Part shown: one piece after another, positions 36,105-45,243 of the stretch
Position numbering within the stretch: position 1 is the first letter of the stretch
Layout of the letters: each line of letters opens with the position of its first letter
NCBI RefSeq assembly: GCF_036250735.1
Contig: NZ_CP109430.1
Span: 7,874,001-7,938,000 of the forward strand
Direction of reading: 5' to 3'
Length of the DNA: 64,000 nucleotides
From: Streptosporangium sp. NBC_01495
GTDB lineage: Bacteria > Actinomycetota > Actinomycetes > Streptosporangiales > Streptosporangiaceae
Notes under the pieces: generated by a model
Told to the model about the DNA's origin: nothing
What the model saw: the letters and a program-made list of their open reading frames with translations, nothing else
The model's database searches: none
Program-made: the position numbers and the translations under genes

Positions 36105-36163
36105 GGGGAGTTAGGGAGCCGCCGCCGGCAATCGGCGACCGGCGGCGGCTCCCTAACTTCCCC
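36105..36163. other. Long GC-rich hairpin in a divergent region
   Basis: GTTAGGGAGCCGCCGCCGG (36110-36128) pairs perfectly with 36139-36157; the stem extends by about five more pairs with one bulge, with a 10-nt loop. It is far stronger than ordinary terminators here and no gene ends nearby. It could be an attenuator, a small-RNA terminator or a remnant. Confidence 0.8.
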
Positions 36164-36189
36164 GTAGGTACAGATCCGTCACCGGGACA

Positions 36190-36203
36190 CCTGTGGTCAC
36201 AGG
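36190..36203. promoter_or_regulatory. Operator-like inverted repeat
   Basis: CCTGTG and CACAGG surround two bases. The 6+2+6 layout fits a GntR- or LacI-type dimer site. The regulator is not in the immediate neighbourhood. Confidence 0.4.
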
Positions 36204-36386
36204 CAGGGCCTGCTTCACACTCGGTAGATCGGATCTGTCAGCCGTAGTTAACATCGGACGTCTGCGCGCGTCAAGATAGGAAATATTCCCTTTGGACGGG
36301 AAAAATTAGCCTTCCGATCACAGTAAGTCGCTGACCAGGCCATATTTTGTCCATTCCCGCCGGAAATTACAGCCCGCCGCAAATAA

Positions 36387-36401
36387 ATACATCCGATGTA
36401 T
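36387..36401. promoter_or_regulatory. 15-bp palindrome upstream of the ThuA gene
   Basis: ATACATCCGATGTAT is perfectly symmetric around its central base, in an AT-rich stretch 164 bp upstream of the ThuA start. It is a probable operator. A related TACATC-GATGTA palindrome lies at 21554. Confidence 0.45.
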
Positions 36402-36564
36402 CAAGATCATCGAGAGCGGATCGCGCGTAACACCCCTGACGCATTGACGCTTTCGCCGGTTCGTGCGAATCTTTTGTCGTACGGCGGCGTATGTATCGAC
36501 ATCTCCGCCGAAAGGTTGTCACCAGGTGCGGCGGCGCGCTCCTCTACCCCCTAGGAGTAGGCGT

Positions 36565-38694
36565 ATGCGCCGGATCCCGCGAGTTCTCCTCGCGCTGGCC
36601 GTCATGATTACCGGAGCCATCGCGCTGATACCCGGTACCGCCTCGGCGGCCCCCCTGACCAAGGTCCTCATCTTCTCCAAGACTGCCGGCTTCCGGCATT
36701 CCTCCATCCCCGTCGGGATCACCGCCATCCAGCAGCTCGGCGCGGCCAACGGCTTCACCGTCACCGCGACCGAGGACGCGGGGGCCTTCACCACCGCCAA
36801 CCTCGCCCAGTACCAGGCGGTCATCTGGCTGTCGACCACCGGCGACGTGCTCAACGCCACGCAGCAGACCGCGTTCCAGTCGTACATCGCGAGTGGCGGC
36901 GGATACGTCGGCGTCCACGCCGCGGCCGACACCGAGTACGACTGGCCCTGGTACAACGGCCTGGTCGGGGCGTACTTCGCCTCCCACCCCGCCACCCAGC
37001 AGGCGACGATCCGCGTCGAGGACCGGGCGAACCCGTCCACCTCACACCTCGCGCCCACCTGGACCCGCACCGACGAGTGGTACAACTACCGCACCAACCC
37101 GCGCAACGCCGTCAAGGTGCTGGCCAACCTGGACGAGTCGTCCTACAGCGGCGGCGGCATGGGCGCCGACCACCCGATCACCTGGTGCCAGGACTACCAG
37201 GGCGGACGGGCCTGGTACACCGGCCTCGGTCACACCGACGAGTCCTACACCGACCCCAACTTCACCGCGTCGCTGCTCGGCGGCATCCAGGTCGCCGCGA
37301 AGGCCAAGGCCGCCGACTGCCGTCCCGAGACCGGCTACACGTCGCTGTTCGACGGCACGCAGGCCAGCCTGAACCGCTGGCGGCAGGCCGGCGCCGGCAG
37401 CTTCACCCTGGCCAACGGCACGCTGTCCTCCGTCGGCGGCATGGGCCTGCTCTGGTACCCCGTCTCGACCTTCTCCAACTACTCGCTCAAGCTCGACTGG
37501 ATGATGCCGGGCGACGACAACGGCGGCGTCTTCATCGGCTTCCCCGACCCGGGTAACGACCCGTGGCAGCCGGTCGACCTGGGACACGAGATCCAGATCG
37601 ACGCCACCGACGCCGACCCCAGCCGGACCACGGGCAGCGTCTACAGCTTCAAGGCGCCCGACACCGCCGCACGCGCCGCGGCGCTCAACCCGCCCGGCTC
37701 CTGGAACACCTACGAGATCGCGGTACACGGGCAGCGCGTCGAGATCTACCTCAACGGCACCAAGATCAACGACTACACGAGCACCCGGAACATCGCCAAC
37801 GGCTACATCGGCATCCAGAACGACGGTGCGGGCCTGGACATCAACTACCGCAACATCCGCATCAAGCAGGACGGCCCGACCAACCCGCCGACCAGCGACC
37901 TGGCGCAGGGCAAGCCGGTCACGACCTCCAGCGTGGAGGCCGGCAGCGCGCACGTCGCGGCGAACGCGGTGGACGGCAACCCCGCCACCCGCTGGGGCAG
38001 CGCCTACGCCGACCCGCAGTGGATCAGCGTCGACCTGGGCGCGAACTACAACCTCAACCGGGTCCGGCTGAACTGGGAGGCCGCCTACGGCAGGGCGTAC
38101 CAGGTCCAGACCTCCACCAACAACACCACCTGGACCAACGTCTACTCCACCACCACCTCGGACGGCGGCGTCGACGACCTCACCCTCACCGGGACCGGAC
38201 GCTACGTCCGCGTCTACGGCACCCAGCGTTCGCTACCCGCCTACGGCTACTCCCTGTGGGACCTCAACGTCTACGGCACCCCCGCCACCTCGACGCCCAC
38301 GCCCACGCTGCTGTCCACCGGCAAGCCGGTCACGACCAGCAGTGTGGAGACCGGCAGCGCGCACGTCGGGACGAACGCGGTGGACGGCAACCCCGCCACC
38401 CGCTGGAGCAGCGCCTACGCCGACCCGCAGTGGATCACGGTTGACCTGGGCACCACCCGATCCATCAACCGGGTCCGGCTGAACTGGGAGGCCGCCTACG
38501 GCAGGGCGTACCAGGTCCAGACCTCCACCAACAACACCACCTGGACCAACGTCCACTCCACCACCACGAGCGACGGCGGCGTCGACGACCTCACCGTCAC
38601 CGGGACCGGACGTTACGTCCGCGTCTACGGCACCCAGCGCGCCCTGCCCGCCTACGGCTACTCGCTGTGGGACTTCGACGTCTACGGCACCTGA
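36565..38694 (+). CDS. Secreted ThuA-domain/DUF1080 protein with two F5/8C modules
   Basis: 709 residues. Signal peptide MRRIPRVLLALAVMITGAIA ending ASA. A ThuA (trehalose utilisation) domain with KTAGFRHSS, GGGYVGVHAAADTEYDWPWY and HPITWCQDYQGGRAWYTGLG spans about 30-250. A DUF1080 (3-keto-glycoside hydrolase-like) jelly-roll follows with LFDGTQASLNRW and GHEIQIDATD. Two F5/8 type C domains of about 120 residues end the protein. RBS GGAG at 7 bp. It probably acts on exported keto-sugars with the sugar dehydrogenase encoded 48 bp downstream. Confidence 0.85.
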   Translation: MRRIPRVLLALAVMITGAIALIPGTASAAPLTKVLIFSKTAGFRHSSIPVGITAIQQLGAANGFTVTATEDAGAFTTANLAQYQAVIWLSTTGDVLNATQQTAFQSYIASGGGYVGVHAAADTEYDWPWYNGLVGAYFASHPATQQATIRVEDRANPSTSHLAPTWTRTDEWYNYRTNPRNAVKVLANLDESSYSGGGMGADHPITWCQDYQGGRAWYTGLGHTDESYTDPNFTASLLGGIQVAAKAKAADCRPETGYTSLFDGTQASLNRWRQAGAGSFTLANGTLSSVGGMGLLWYPVSTFSNYSLKLDWMMPGDDNGGVFIGFPDPGNDPWQPVDLGHEIQIDATDADPSRTTGSVYSFKAPDTAARAAALNPPGSWNTYEIAVHGQRVEIYLNGTKINDYTSTRNIANGYIGIQNDGAGLDINYRNIRIKQDGPTNPPTSDLAQGKPVTTSSVEAGSAHVAANAVDGNPATRWGSAYADPQWISVDLGANYNLNRVRLNWEAAYGRAYQVQTSTNNTTWTNVYSTTTSDGGVDDLTLTGTGRYVRVYGTQRSLPAYGYSLWDLNVYGTPATSTPTPTLLSTGKPVTTSSVETGSAHVGTNAVDGNPATRWSSAYADPQWITVDLGTTRSINRVRLNWEAAYGRAYQVQTSTNNTTWTNVHSTTTSDGGVDDLTVTGTGRYVRVYGTQRALPAYGYSLWDFDVYGT

Positions 38695-41600
38695 CAGACC
38701 CTCCCCGCACGCATCTGCCTTTTCACCCCCCAGGAGACCTTCGTGTTAGGTTTCACGCGCCTTCGTACGGCCTTAGGCGTTCTCGTTCTCGCTCTCGCCA
38801 CCGCTGCGACGGGAGCCACCGGCACCACCGCCGCGGCGTCGACCACCGCCACCACCTCCACGTCGGGCGCCGCCGCCGCTTTCGCTCCCCCGCCGACCAG
38901 CGCCTTCGAGAAGGTCAAGCTGGACGGCGGGCTGTCGATGGGCGAGCCCATCGAGCTCTCCGTCCTGCCCGACGGCAAGGTCCTCTACATCAACCGGGGC
39001 ACCACCTCCGGCGGCGGCCAGGTCCGCCTGTACAACCCCACGACCAAGGCCACGACCGTCGCGCTCACCGTCCAGCTGGACGCGCGCTTCGAGGACGGGC
39101 TCATCGGCATCACCCTCCACCCGCAGTTCGCCACCAACCGCTGGGTGTACCTCTTCTACTCGCCCAAGGTGACGCCGCTGGTGAACCGGATCTCCCGGTT
39201 CACCTTCAACACCACCACCAACGTCCTCGACCCGGGCAGCGAGGACATGATCATCGAGTGGCCCACCGAGCGTGAGCTGTGCTGCCACTCGGCCGGCTCG
39301 ATGAGCTGGGACACCAACAACAACCTGTACTTCGCCGTCGGCGACAACACCAACTCCGGCGGCGACTCGGCGGGCATGGCCCCGATCGACGAGCGCACCA
39401 GCCGCAACCCGCAGTACGACGCGCAGCGCACCTCCGGCAACACCAACGACCTGCGCGGCAAGATCAACCGGATCCACCCGGAGAACAACGGCACCTACAC
39501 GATCCCCGCGGGCAACCTCTTCGCGCCGGGCACCGCGCAGACCAGGCCCGAGATCTACATCATGGGCACCCGCAACCCGTACCGGATCTGGGTCGACAAG
39601 AAGTCGAACAACACCCTGCACTGGGGTGAGGTCGGCCCCGACGCGAACGCGACCCTCGCCAACCGCGGCCCCGCCGCCTACGACGAGTTCAACCGCGCCA
39701 CCGGCCCCGGCAACTACGGCTGGCCCTACTGCGGCGGACCCAACGTCGCCTACAACGACTGGGACTTCGCGGCCAACGCCCCCCGCGGCTGGTTCCCCTG
39801 CGGCGGCACGACCGGCCCGGTGAACAACTCGCCGCGCAACACCGGCCTGCAGCAGCTTCCCCCCACCAAGCCTTCGCTGGTCTGGGAGCAGCACGGCGGC
39901 AGCAAGGAGTGGCCCGCCCTGGACAACCCCGGCGGCTGCGGCTCCCCCAACCACGCCGAGGTCTACCACTACGACCCGAACCTCGTCTCGGACGTGAAGT
40001 GGCCCGCCTACTACGACAACAAGCTGCTGATCTCCGAGTACTGCCGTAACTGGATCAAGGAGGTCCAGTTCAACAACGGCAACCCGACCACGGGGACGCC
40101 GACCATCATCGAGCCGGTGCTCGCGGGAATGAACCTCGTGCACCCCATCGACATGGAGTTCGGCCCCGACGGCTCGCTCTACCTGCTGGAGTACGGCAGC
40201 GGCTACTTCTCCGGCGCCGCCGACGCCGGCCTCTACAAGATCAACCACGTGCAGGGCGGCCGGTCGCCGATCGCCCAGGCCACAGTCAACAGGGACAACG
40301 GGCTCGCCCCGCTGGCGGTCACCTTCTCCAGCGTCGGAACCTCCGACCCCGACGGTGACGCGCTCACCTACGCCTGGGACTTCGACGACAACGGCACCGT
40401 CGACTCCACCGCCGCCAACCCCTCGTACACCTACACGACCAACGGCGACAAGCGGGCCAGGCTCACCGTCAGGGACCCGGGCAATCGCACCGGAACCGTC
40501 GTGATCCCCATCGTGGTGGGCAACAACCGGCCCACGGTGACGCTGAACGGCCTCCCCGCCGGAGGTATGTACAGCTGGGGTGACGACCTGGTCTCGACCG
40601 CGACCGCGACCGACGCGCAGGACGGCACGCCCCCCTGCGCCAACGTCGTCATCCGCGCCGCGCTCGGCCACCAGGAACACGCCCACGAGGAGGGCCAGGG
40701 CACCGGCTGCGGCTTCACCGTGAACACCGGTCCCATCCACGCCGGGCTCGACGCCGTGCAGTTCTTCGTGATCCGCAGCAGCTACACCGACCGCGGCGCG
40801 ACCGGCAGCGTCCCGCTCACCGGCGAGAAGGAGATCACGCTCTGGCCCAAGCAGTGGCAGGCCGAGCACTACGCGCAGCTCAACGGCCCCAGGGTCGTCG
40901 ACCAGGCCGCCGCGGAAGGCGCCAAGCGGCTCGGTGACATCCAGAGCGGCGAGTGGGTCAAGCACCACGCCGTCAGTCTCAAGGGCATCACCGGCGTGAA
41001 GGCTCGCGTCTCCTCCGCCAACGCGGGCGGCGTCCTGTCGTTCCGCTTCGACTCGCCCACCGGCCCCGAGGTCGCCCGCGTCACGGTCGGCAGCACCGGC
41101 GGCTGGGACAACTACGCCGAGGTGACCGCCCCCGTCACCAAGCCCGACGACAACACCCACGACCTGTATCTCGTCTTCACCGGGACCAACACCGGCACCA
41201 ACGCCCTGTTCGACCTGGACAGCTACACCTTCACCGGTGCCGGGGCCAGCACCCCGCCCGGCAACCCCAACCCGGGCGGCGACATCGCGCAGGGCAAGCC
41301 GGTCACGACCTCCAGCGTGGAGACCGGCAGCGCGCACGTCGGGGCGAACGCGGTGGACGGCAACTCCGCCACCCGCTGGAGCAGCCTCTACGCCGACCCG
41401 CAGTGGATCACCGTCGACCTGGGCGCGAGCTACAACCTCAACCGGGTCCGGCTGAACTGGGAGGCGTCCTTCGGCAGGGCCTACCAGGTCCAGACCTCGC
41501 CCAACAACACCACCTGGACCAACGTCTACTCCACCACCACTTCTGACGGCGGAGTCGACGACCTCACCGTCAGCGGGACCGGCCGCTACGTGCGGGTCTA

Positions 41601-42070
41601 CGGCACCCAGCGCGCCCTGCCCGCCTACGGCTACTCGCTGTGGGACCTCAGCGTCTACGGCACCCCGGCCACCTCGAACCCGTCACTGCTGTCCATCGGC
41701 AAGCCGGTCACGACCAGCAGCGTCGAGGAGGGCAACGGGCGAGTCGGGGCCTTGGCCGTGGACGGCGACCCCGCCACCCGCTGGAGCAGCCTCTACAGCG
41801 ACCCCCAGTGGATCACGGTTGACCTGGGCGCCAACCGCACCGTCAACCGCGTCCGGCTGAACTGGGAGGCCGCCTACGGCAGGGCCTACCAGGTCCAGAC
41901 CTCCACCAACAACACCACCTGGACCAACGTCTACTCCACCACCACGAGCGACGGAGGTGTGGACGACCTCACCGTCAGCGGCAACGGCCGCTACGTGCGG
42001 GTCTACGGCACCCAGCGCTCACTGCCCGCCTACGGCTACTCGCTGTGGGACTTCGACGTCTACGGCAGCT
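37911..42070 (+). repeat. Four near-identical F5/8C module repeats in two genes
   Basis: About 370-bp units at 37911-38280, 38322-38693, 41294-41662 and 41701-42070. Long runs are identical in DNA, such as the stretch encoding NRVRLNWEAAYGRAYQVQTS and NNTTWTNVYSTTTSDGGVDD. Two are in the ThuA protein, two in the sugar dehydrogenase. The identity between genes suggests recent duplication or gene conversion. Confidence 0.88.
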
Positions 42071-42072
42071 GA
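38743..42072 (+). CDS. Secreted PQQ-type sugar dehydrogenase with PKD, CBM6-like and F5/8C modules
   Basis: 1109 residues from a GTG at 38743 with GGAG at 6 bp. Signal peptide (RLRTALGVLVLALATAATGA). A six-bladed glucose/sorbosone dehydrogenase domain spans about 50-510 (ELSVLPDGKVLYINRGTTSG, GLIGITLHPQF, IYIMGTRNPYRI). Then a PKD domain (SDPDGDALTYAWDFDDNGTV), a CBM6-like domain (GEWVKHHAVSLKGITGVKAR) and two F5/8C modules. It should oxidise sugars at the surface. It forms an operon with the ThuA gene. Confidence 0.85.
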   Translation: MLGFTRLRTALGVLVLALATAATGATGTTAAASTTATTSTSGAAAAFAPPPTSAFEKVKLDGGLSMGEPIELSVLPDGKVLYINRGTTSGGGQVRLYNPTTKATTVALTVQLDARFEDGLIGITLHPQFATNRWVYLFYSPKVTPLVNRISRFTFNTTTNVLDPGSEDMIIEWPTERELCCHSAGSMSWDTNNNLYFAVGDNTNSGGDSAGMAPIDERTSRNPQYDAQRTSGNTNDLRGKINRIHPENNGTYTIPAGNLFAPGTAQTRPEIYIMGTRNPYRIWVDKKSNNTLHWGEVGPDANATLANRGPAAYDEFNRATGPGNYGWPYCGGPNVAYNDWDFAANAPRGWFPCGGTTGPVNNSPRNTGLQQLPPTKPSLVWEQHGGSKEWPALDNPGGCGSPNHAEVYHYDPNLVSDVKWPAYYDNKLLISEYCRNWIKEVQFNNGNPTTGTPTIIEPVLAGMNLVHPIDMEFGPDGSLYLLEYGSGYFSGAADAGLYKINHVQGGRSPIAQATVNRDNGLAPLAVTFSSVGTSDPDGDALTYAWDFDDNGTVDSTAANPSYTYTTNGDKRARLTVRDPGNRTGTVVIPIVVGNNRPTVTLNGLPAGGMYSWGDDLVSTATATDAQDGTPPCANVVIRAALGHQEHAHEEGQGTGCGFTVNTGPIHAGLDAVQFFVIRSSYTDRGATGSVPLTGEKEITLWPKQWQAEHYAQLNGPRVVDQAAAEGAKRLGDIQSGEWVKHHAVSLKGITGVKARVSSANAGGVLSFRFDSPTGPEVARVTVGSTGGWDNYAEVTAPVTKPDDNTHDLYLVFTGTNTGTNALFDLDSYTFTGAGASTPPGNPNPGGDIAQGKPVTTSSVETGSAHVGANAVDGNSATRWSSLYADPQWITVDLGASYNLNRVRLNWEASFGRAYQVQTSPNNTTWTNVYSTTTSDGGVDDLTVSGTGRYVRVYGTQRALPAYGYSLWDLSVYGTPATSNPSLLSIGKPVTTSSVEEGNGRVGALAVDGDPATRWSSLYSDPQWITVDLGANRTVNRVRLNWEAAYGRAYQVQTSTNNTTWTNVYSTTTSDGGVDDLTVSGNGRYVRVYGTQRSLPAYGYSLWDFDVYGS

Positions 42073-42166
42073 CCCCGTGAACGCGGCCGGAACTTCGATG
42101 TCTGAAGGCAGCTGACCTCGTGGCCGCGAAGCCGAACAGCACATAACACCGAACAGTCTCAACGCT

Positions 42167-42200
42167 AACGGAGACCTCGCCTCAACGCGGGGTCTCCGTT
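42167..42200. terminator. Terminator after the sugar dehydrogenase gene
   Basis: AACGGAGACC (42167-42176) pairs with GGTCTCCGTT (42191-42200), 95 bp past the stop and before a convergent isochorismatase gene. It may serve both directions. Confidence 0.75.
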
Positions 42201-42271
42201 GCCGTCTCCGTCCCCGGGCCGATGTACGAGGTCGGCCGCGCGCAGTGCGTCGTTTTCCCGGCTCGCCGACG

Positions 42272-42868
42272 TCAGTCAGCCCGCAGGAGGGTGTGCAACT
42301 CGGCGGTTTCGAGGATGTGTGCCCGTGAGGGGAAGACCCGATGGAGCAGGACGTCGTGCGCTTCGGGGTCGGGGTCGGCGACGCCGTCGGCCAGGACGTA
42401 GAGCCGGTAGTCGCGGTCGGCCGCGTCGAGGACGGTGGACAGGACGACGCCGCTGGTACTGATGCCCGCGATGATCAGAGTGGTGACGCCCTGTTCGCGC
42501 AGCCGCTGATCGAGGTCGGTGGTGGACAGGCCTCCGTAACGGATCTTACGCACGATGATGTCTCCGTCCTGGGGAGCGAGACGTTCGTGGACAGCGGTGT
42601 CAAGGTCCGCGTGGTGCATGAGACGGTGCTGCGCGATCGGTGCGAAAGACCTGTTGGTGGGCGGGATCGCGGCCCAGTCGGCCTCGGTGAAGCCGACCCG
42701 GACATAGGCGACGGTGCCGCCCCTGGCGCGAACGTCGGCGATTACCTTTTCCATGCGTCCCAGCAGGGCTTCACTGTCGCTTTCGGGGAGCAGCGCGAGG
42801 ATCGCGGGCTGATAGTCCATGACGAGCAGGGTGGTGTGCGCGGGGTCGAGTACGGGGGTGGTGCTCAT
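42272..42868 (-). CDS. Isochorismatase-family cysteine hydrolase
   Basis: 198 residues. Catalytic aspartate in LLVMDYQPAIL (residue 18), lysine in VRKIRYGGL, and ISTSGVVLSTVLDAADRDYR. The nucleophile cysteine of the family is normally in this last motif (xxxxCV); here the motif reads GISTSGVV, with no cysteine, so the enzyme may lack hydrolase activity or use serine. Its ATG overlaps the MFS stop by 4 bases, so it is coupled to the transporter. Confidence 0.78.
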   Translation of the reverse strand: MSTTPVLDPAHTTLLVMDYQPAILALLPESDSEALLGRMEKVIADVRARGGTVAYVRVGFTEADWAAIPPTNRSFAPIAQHRLMHHADLDTAVHERLAPQDGDIIVRKIRYGGLSTTDLDQRLREQGVTTLIIAGISTSGVVLSTVLDAADRDYRLYVLADGVADPDPEAHDVLLHRVFPSRAHILETAELHTLLRAD

Positions 42869-44136
42869 GCGAGTGTTCGCCTTTCCAGTGGCGCCTGGTC
42901 GGCGTTCTTGTGTTGTGGTGTGCGGTCGTGTCGAGGGAGAAGGAGCGGGGTCGCCAGAAGGAGGAGACCGGCGATCGCGATCGCGGTGCGAGGGCCGGTG
43001 AGGCCGGCCAGCAGGCCCCACAGTCCGGTCATGGCCGCGATGGTGGTTTTACTGGTGATCGACCAGGCGGACAGGGTGCGGGCGATCCGGTCCGACGGGA
43101 GCTGTTCGAGCCGGTAGGTGGCGAACACCGGGTTGAACACGCCCATACAGGTGATCAGCCCGAATTCGACGGCGATGACGAGGAAGAGCCCGGTGGGGCC
43201 GGGGTGGATGAAGGCCAATCCGAGTGGCCAGCACGCGCGCAGCGTCCCGACGGTGAGCATGACCTTGTGCTGTCCGTACCGTGCGAGGAGCGGGCGGGCC
43301 AGTCGCGAGCCGATGAGGCCGCCGACGCAGGGGACGCCGAAGGCGAGGCCGTACTGCCAGGGCGCGAATCCGAGGTCGCCGAGCATGAGGACGGCGAGCA
43401 ACGGTGAGACTGCCATGATCAGGCCGCTGACCAGGACGGTGTTGAAGAACAACGGGCGCAGCGCCGGGCTGGCGAGGATGTACCGCCATCCCTCCAGCAG
43501 GTCGCCGGCTCCAGGCCGGGATGGTGTGGCGGTTCGCGCGGGACGTGGCTCCCGCCCGCCGATGGCGCGGATCCCCACGGCCGAGAGCAGGAAACTGACC
43601 GCGTTGGCCACCACGCTCGCCACCGGGCCCAGCAGCCCGATCGCGGCGGTACCGAGCGGCGGCCCGAGCGCGGTGGCGGTCCAGGTCGTGGCCTCGAACC
43701 GCCCGTTCGCGACGAGCAGGTCCTCGGGCCGGACGAGCGCCTTCAGACATGCTCCGCTCGCGGCGGTGAAGGCGATGTCGGCCGCACCGACAACGACCGC
43801 CACGACCAGGAGCTGAGCGAAACTCAGCCGGCCGAGCACGTAGGCGGCGGGAACACTCATCAGCGCCGCGAACCGGATCAGGTCCATCGCGATCATCACC
43901 GGCCGTTTGCGCCGAAACTCCATCCACGGCCCGAGCGGCACCGCGACCACCGCCCCGACCGCGAGTCCCGCGGCGGCCAGAACCGACACCTCGGCGGGCC
44001 CCGCGTCCAGGGCGAGAATCGCGATCAGGGCGAACGCGTCGAACGCGAGCCGTGTGCCGAACGTGCTGACCGCGTACGCGGCCCAGAACCACCCGAACCG
44101 CCGCCCCAGCGACCTTCCCAACGCGCACCCCGCCAT
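42865..44136 (-). CDS. MFS transporter (MFS_3 efflux type)
   Basis: About 423 residues, 12 helices, beginning RFGWFWAAYAVSTFGTRLAF, with the loop EFRRKRPVMIAMDLIR between helices 2 and 3. The type resembles enterobactin- and macrolide-exporter-like MFS proteins. The start is uncertain: ATG at 44136 is close behind GGAG; TTG at 44184 extends it by 16 residues. It is coupled to the isochorismatase gene and divergent from a LysR regulator that probably controls both. Confidence 0.78.
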   Translation of the reverse strand: MAGCALGRSLGRRFGWFWAAYAVSTFGTRLAFDAFALIAILALDAGPAEVSVLAAAGLAVGAVVAVPLGPWMEFRRKRPVMIAMDLIRFAALMSVPAAYVLGRLSFAQLLVVAVVVGAADIAFTAASGACLKALVRPEDLLVANGRFEATTWTATALGPPLGTAAIGLLGPVASVVANAVSFLLSAVGIRAIGGREPRPARTATPSRPGAGDLLEGWRYILASPALRPLFFNTVLVSGLIMAVSPLLAVLMLGDLGFAPWQYGLAFGVPCVGGLIGSRLARPLLARYGQHKVMLTVGTLRACWPLGLAFIHPGPTGLFLVIAVEFGLITCMGVFNPVFATYRLEQLPSDRIARTLSAWSITSKTTIAAMTGLWGLLAGLTGPRTAIAIAGLLLLATPLLLPRHDRTPQHKNADQAPLERRTLA

Positions 44137-44219
44137 CTCCAGAAAACAACCATCCGTTGATTGAGAGATCAAAACGCGCAGCAAGTAGGCAGGTCAAACA
44201 ACCAGCTGACCGAAGACGC

Positions 44220-44234
44220 ACAACTGTGAGTTGT
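44220..44234. promoter_or_regulatory. LysR-type operator
   Basis: ACAACTGTGAGTTGT is a perfect 6+3+6 palindrome, 19 bp ahead of the LysR gene start and facing the divergent MFS gene, the usual position of a LysR autoregulatory site. Confidence 0.6.
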
Positions 44235-44252
44235 ACACTAAGGTCGGCTGGT

Positions 44253-45188
44253 GTGGATCTAGATACTGTGCGAACGTTCGTCGCCGTCGTGGACACCGGC
44301 CAGTTCCAGGACGCCGCCGCGGATCTGTCGATCACTCAGCAGGCCGTCTCCAAGCGCATCGCCGGGCTGGAGAAGAACCTCGCCGTGCGGCTGTTCACCC
44401 GCACCGCGCGCGGGGCCCGGCTCACCATCGACGGGCAGGCGTTCCTGCCCCACGCGCGCGAGCTGCTGCGCGTTGCCGAGCGCGCGGTCGCGTCCGTGCT
44501 CCCCGGCAGCCGTCCGCTGCGCGTCGACGTGATCGCCTCGCGCAGCGCGGCGTCGGGCCTGATGCGCGGCTTCCACCGCGCGCACCCCGAGATCGAGCTC
44601 GACGTGGTGATGCTGTTCGATATCGAGGCGGCCCTCGCCGCCATCCGGTCCGGTGCGATCGACGCGTCCTTCCGCGCCGTCGCCGTGCCTGGCCGGCCCC
44701 TTCCCGAGGACATCGAGTCTGCCCGGGTGCTCGACGAAACGCTCCAGCTCCTCACCGGTCCCGCCCACGCGCTGGCCGGCGCCCGGTCGGTGACCGTCGC
44801 CCAGCTCGCCGGGCACCGGATCTGGATGCCCGGCATCGTCCCCGGTACCGAGTGGGCCGCCTACTACGACGATCTCGTCGCCGAGTTCGGCCTCACCATC
44901 GAGGCGACCGGCCCCAACTTCGGCTCCGACGCGCTCCTCGACACCATCGCCGACACCCCGGCCCTGGCCACTTTCATGGGCGGGCAGACCCGCCTGGTCT
45001 GGCCCGCCGGCCACGGCCTGCGCCGCATCCCGGTGACCGGCCCGACGCCCGTCTACCCGCACTCGCTCCTGTGGCGCCGCGACAACCCCCACCCGGCGCT
45101 GGCCACCCTCCGTGCCCACCTCGCCGCGACAGCGGCCGGCCACGACGCCGCCGGGACCTGGGCGCCGGGCTGGGTGCTTCCGCACTGA
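44253..45188 (+). CDS. LysR-family transcriptional regulator
   Basis: 311 residues from GTG at 44253. The N-terminal winged HTH (VDLDTVRTFVAVVDTGQFQD, then AAADLSITQQAVSKRIAGLE) is classic LysR. The C-terminal type II periplasmic-binding fold binds the effector. Start chosen because DLDTVRTF is the family's usual beginning. It is divergent from MFS/isochorismatase and probably regulates them through the palindrome at 44220. Confidence 0.87.
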   Translation: MDLDTVRTFVAVVDTGQFQDAAADLSITQQAVSKRIAGLEKNLAVRLFTRTARGARLTIDGQAFLPHARELLRVAERAVASVLPGSRPLRVDVIASRSAASGLMRGFHRAHPEIELDVVMLFDIEAALAAIRSGAIDASFRAVAVPGRPLPEDIESARVLDETLQLLTGPAHALAGARSVTVAQLAGHRIWMPGIVPGTEWAAYYDDLVAEFGLTIEATGPNFGSDALLDTIADTPALATFMGGQTRLVWPAGHGLRRIPVTGPTPVYPHSLLWRRDNPHPALATLRAHLAATAAGHDAAGTWAPGWVLPH

Positions 45189-45243
45189 AACGCCGCCGCG
45201 ACAGGTGACGGCAAAGCGGATGATCACGGTATGGTTGCGGCTT

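Larger units (their letters stand above)
35943..36564. promoter_or_regulatory. Divergent regulatory region between secreted enzymes
   Basis: No gene is seen. The region holds a long hairpin (36105-36163), a CCTGTG-GT-CACAGG repeat (36190-36203) and a 15-bp palindrome (36387-36401). It has to carry the promoters for the GH95-like gene on one side and the ThuA gene on the other. GC is low between 36260 and 36480. Confidence 0.55.

Noticed and set aside
38773..41337. 854-codon open frame on the minus strand
   Set aside because: It is the antisense shadow of the sugar dehydrogenase gene; composition is Val/Gly/Arg-biased with no domain.
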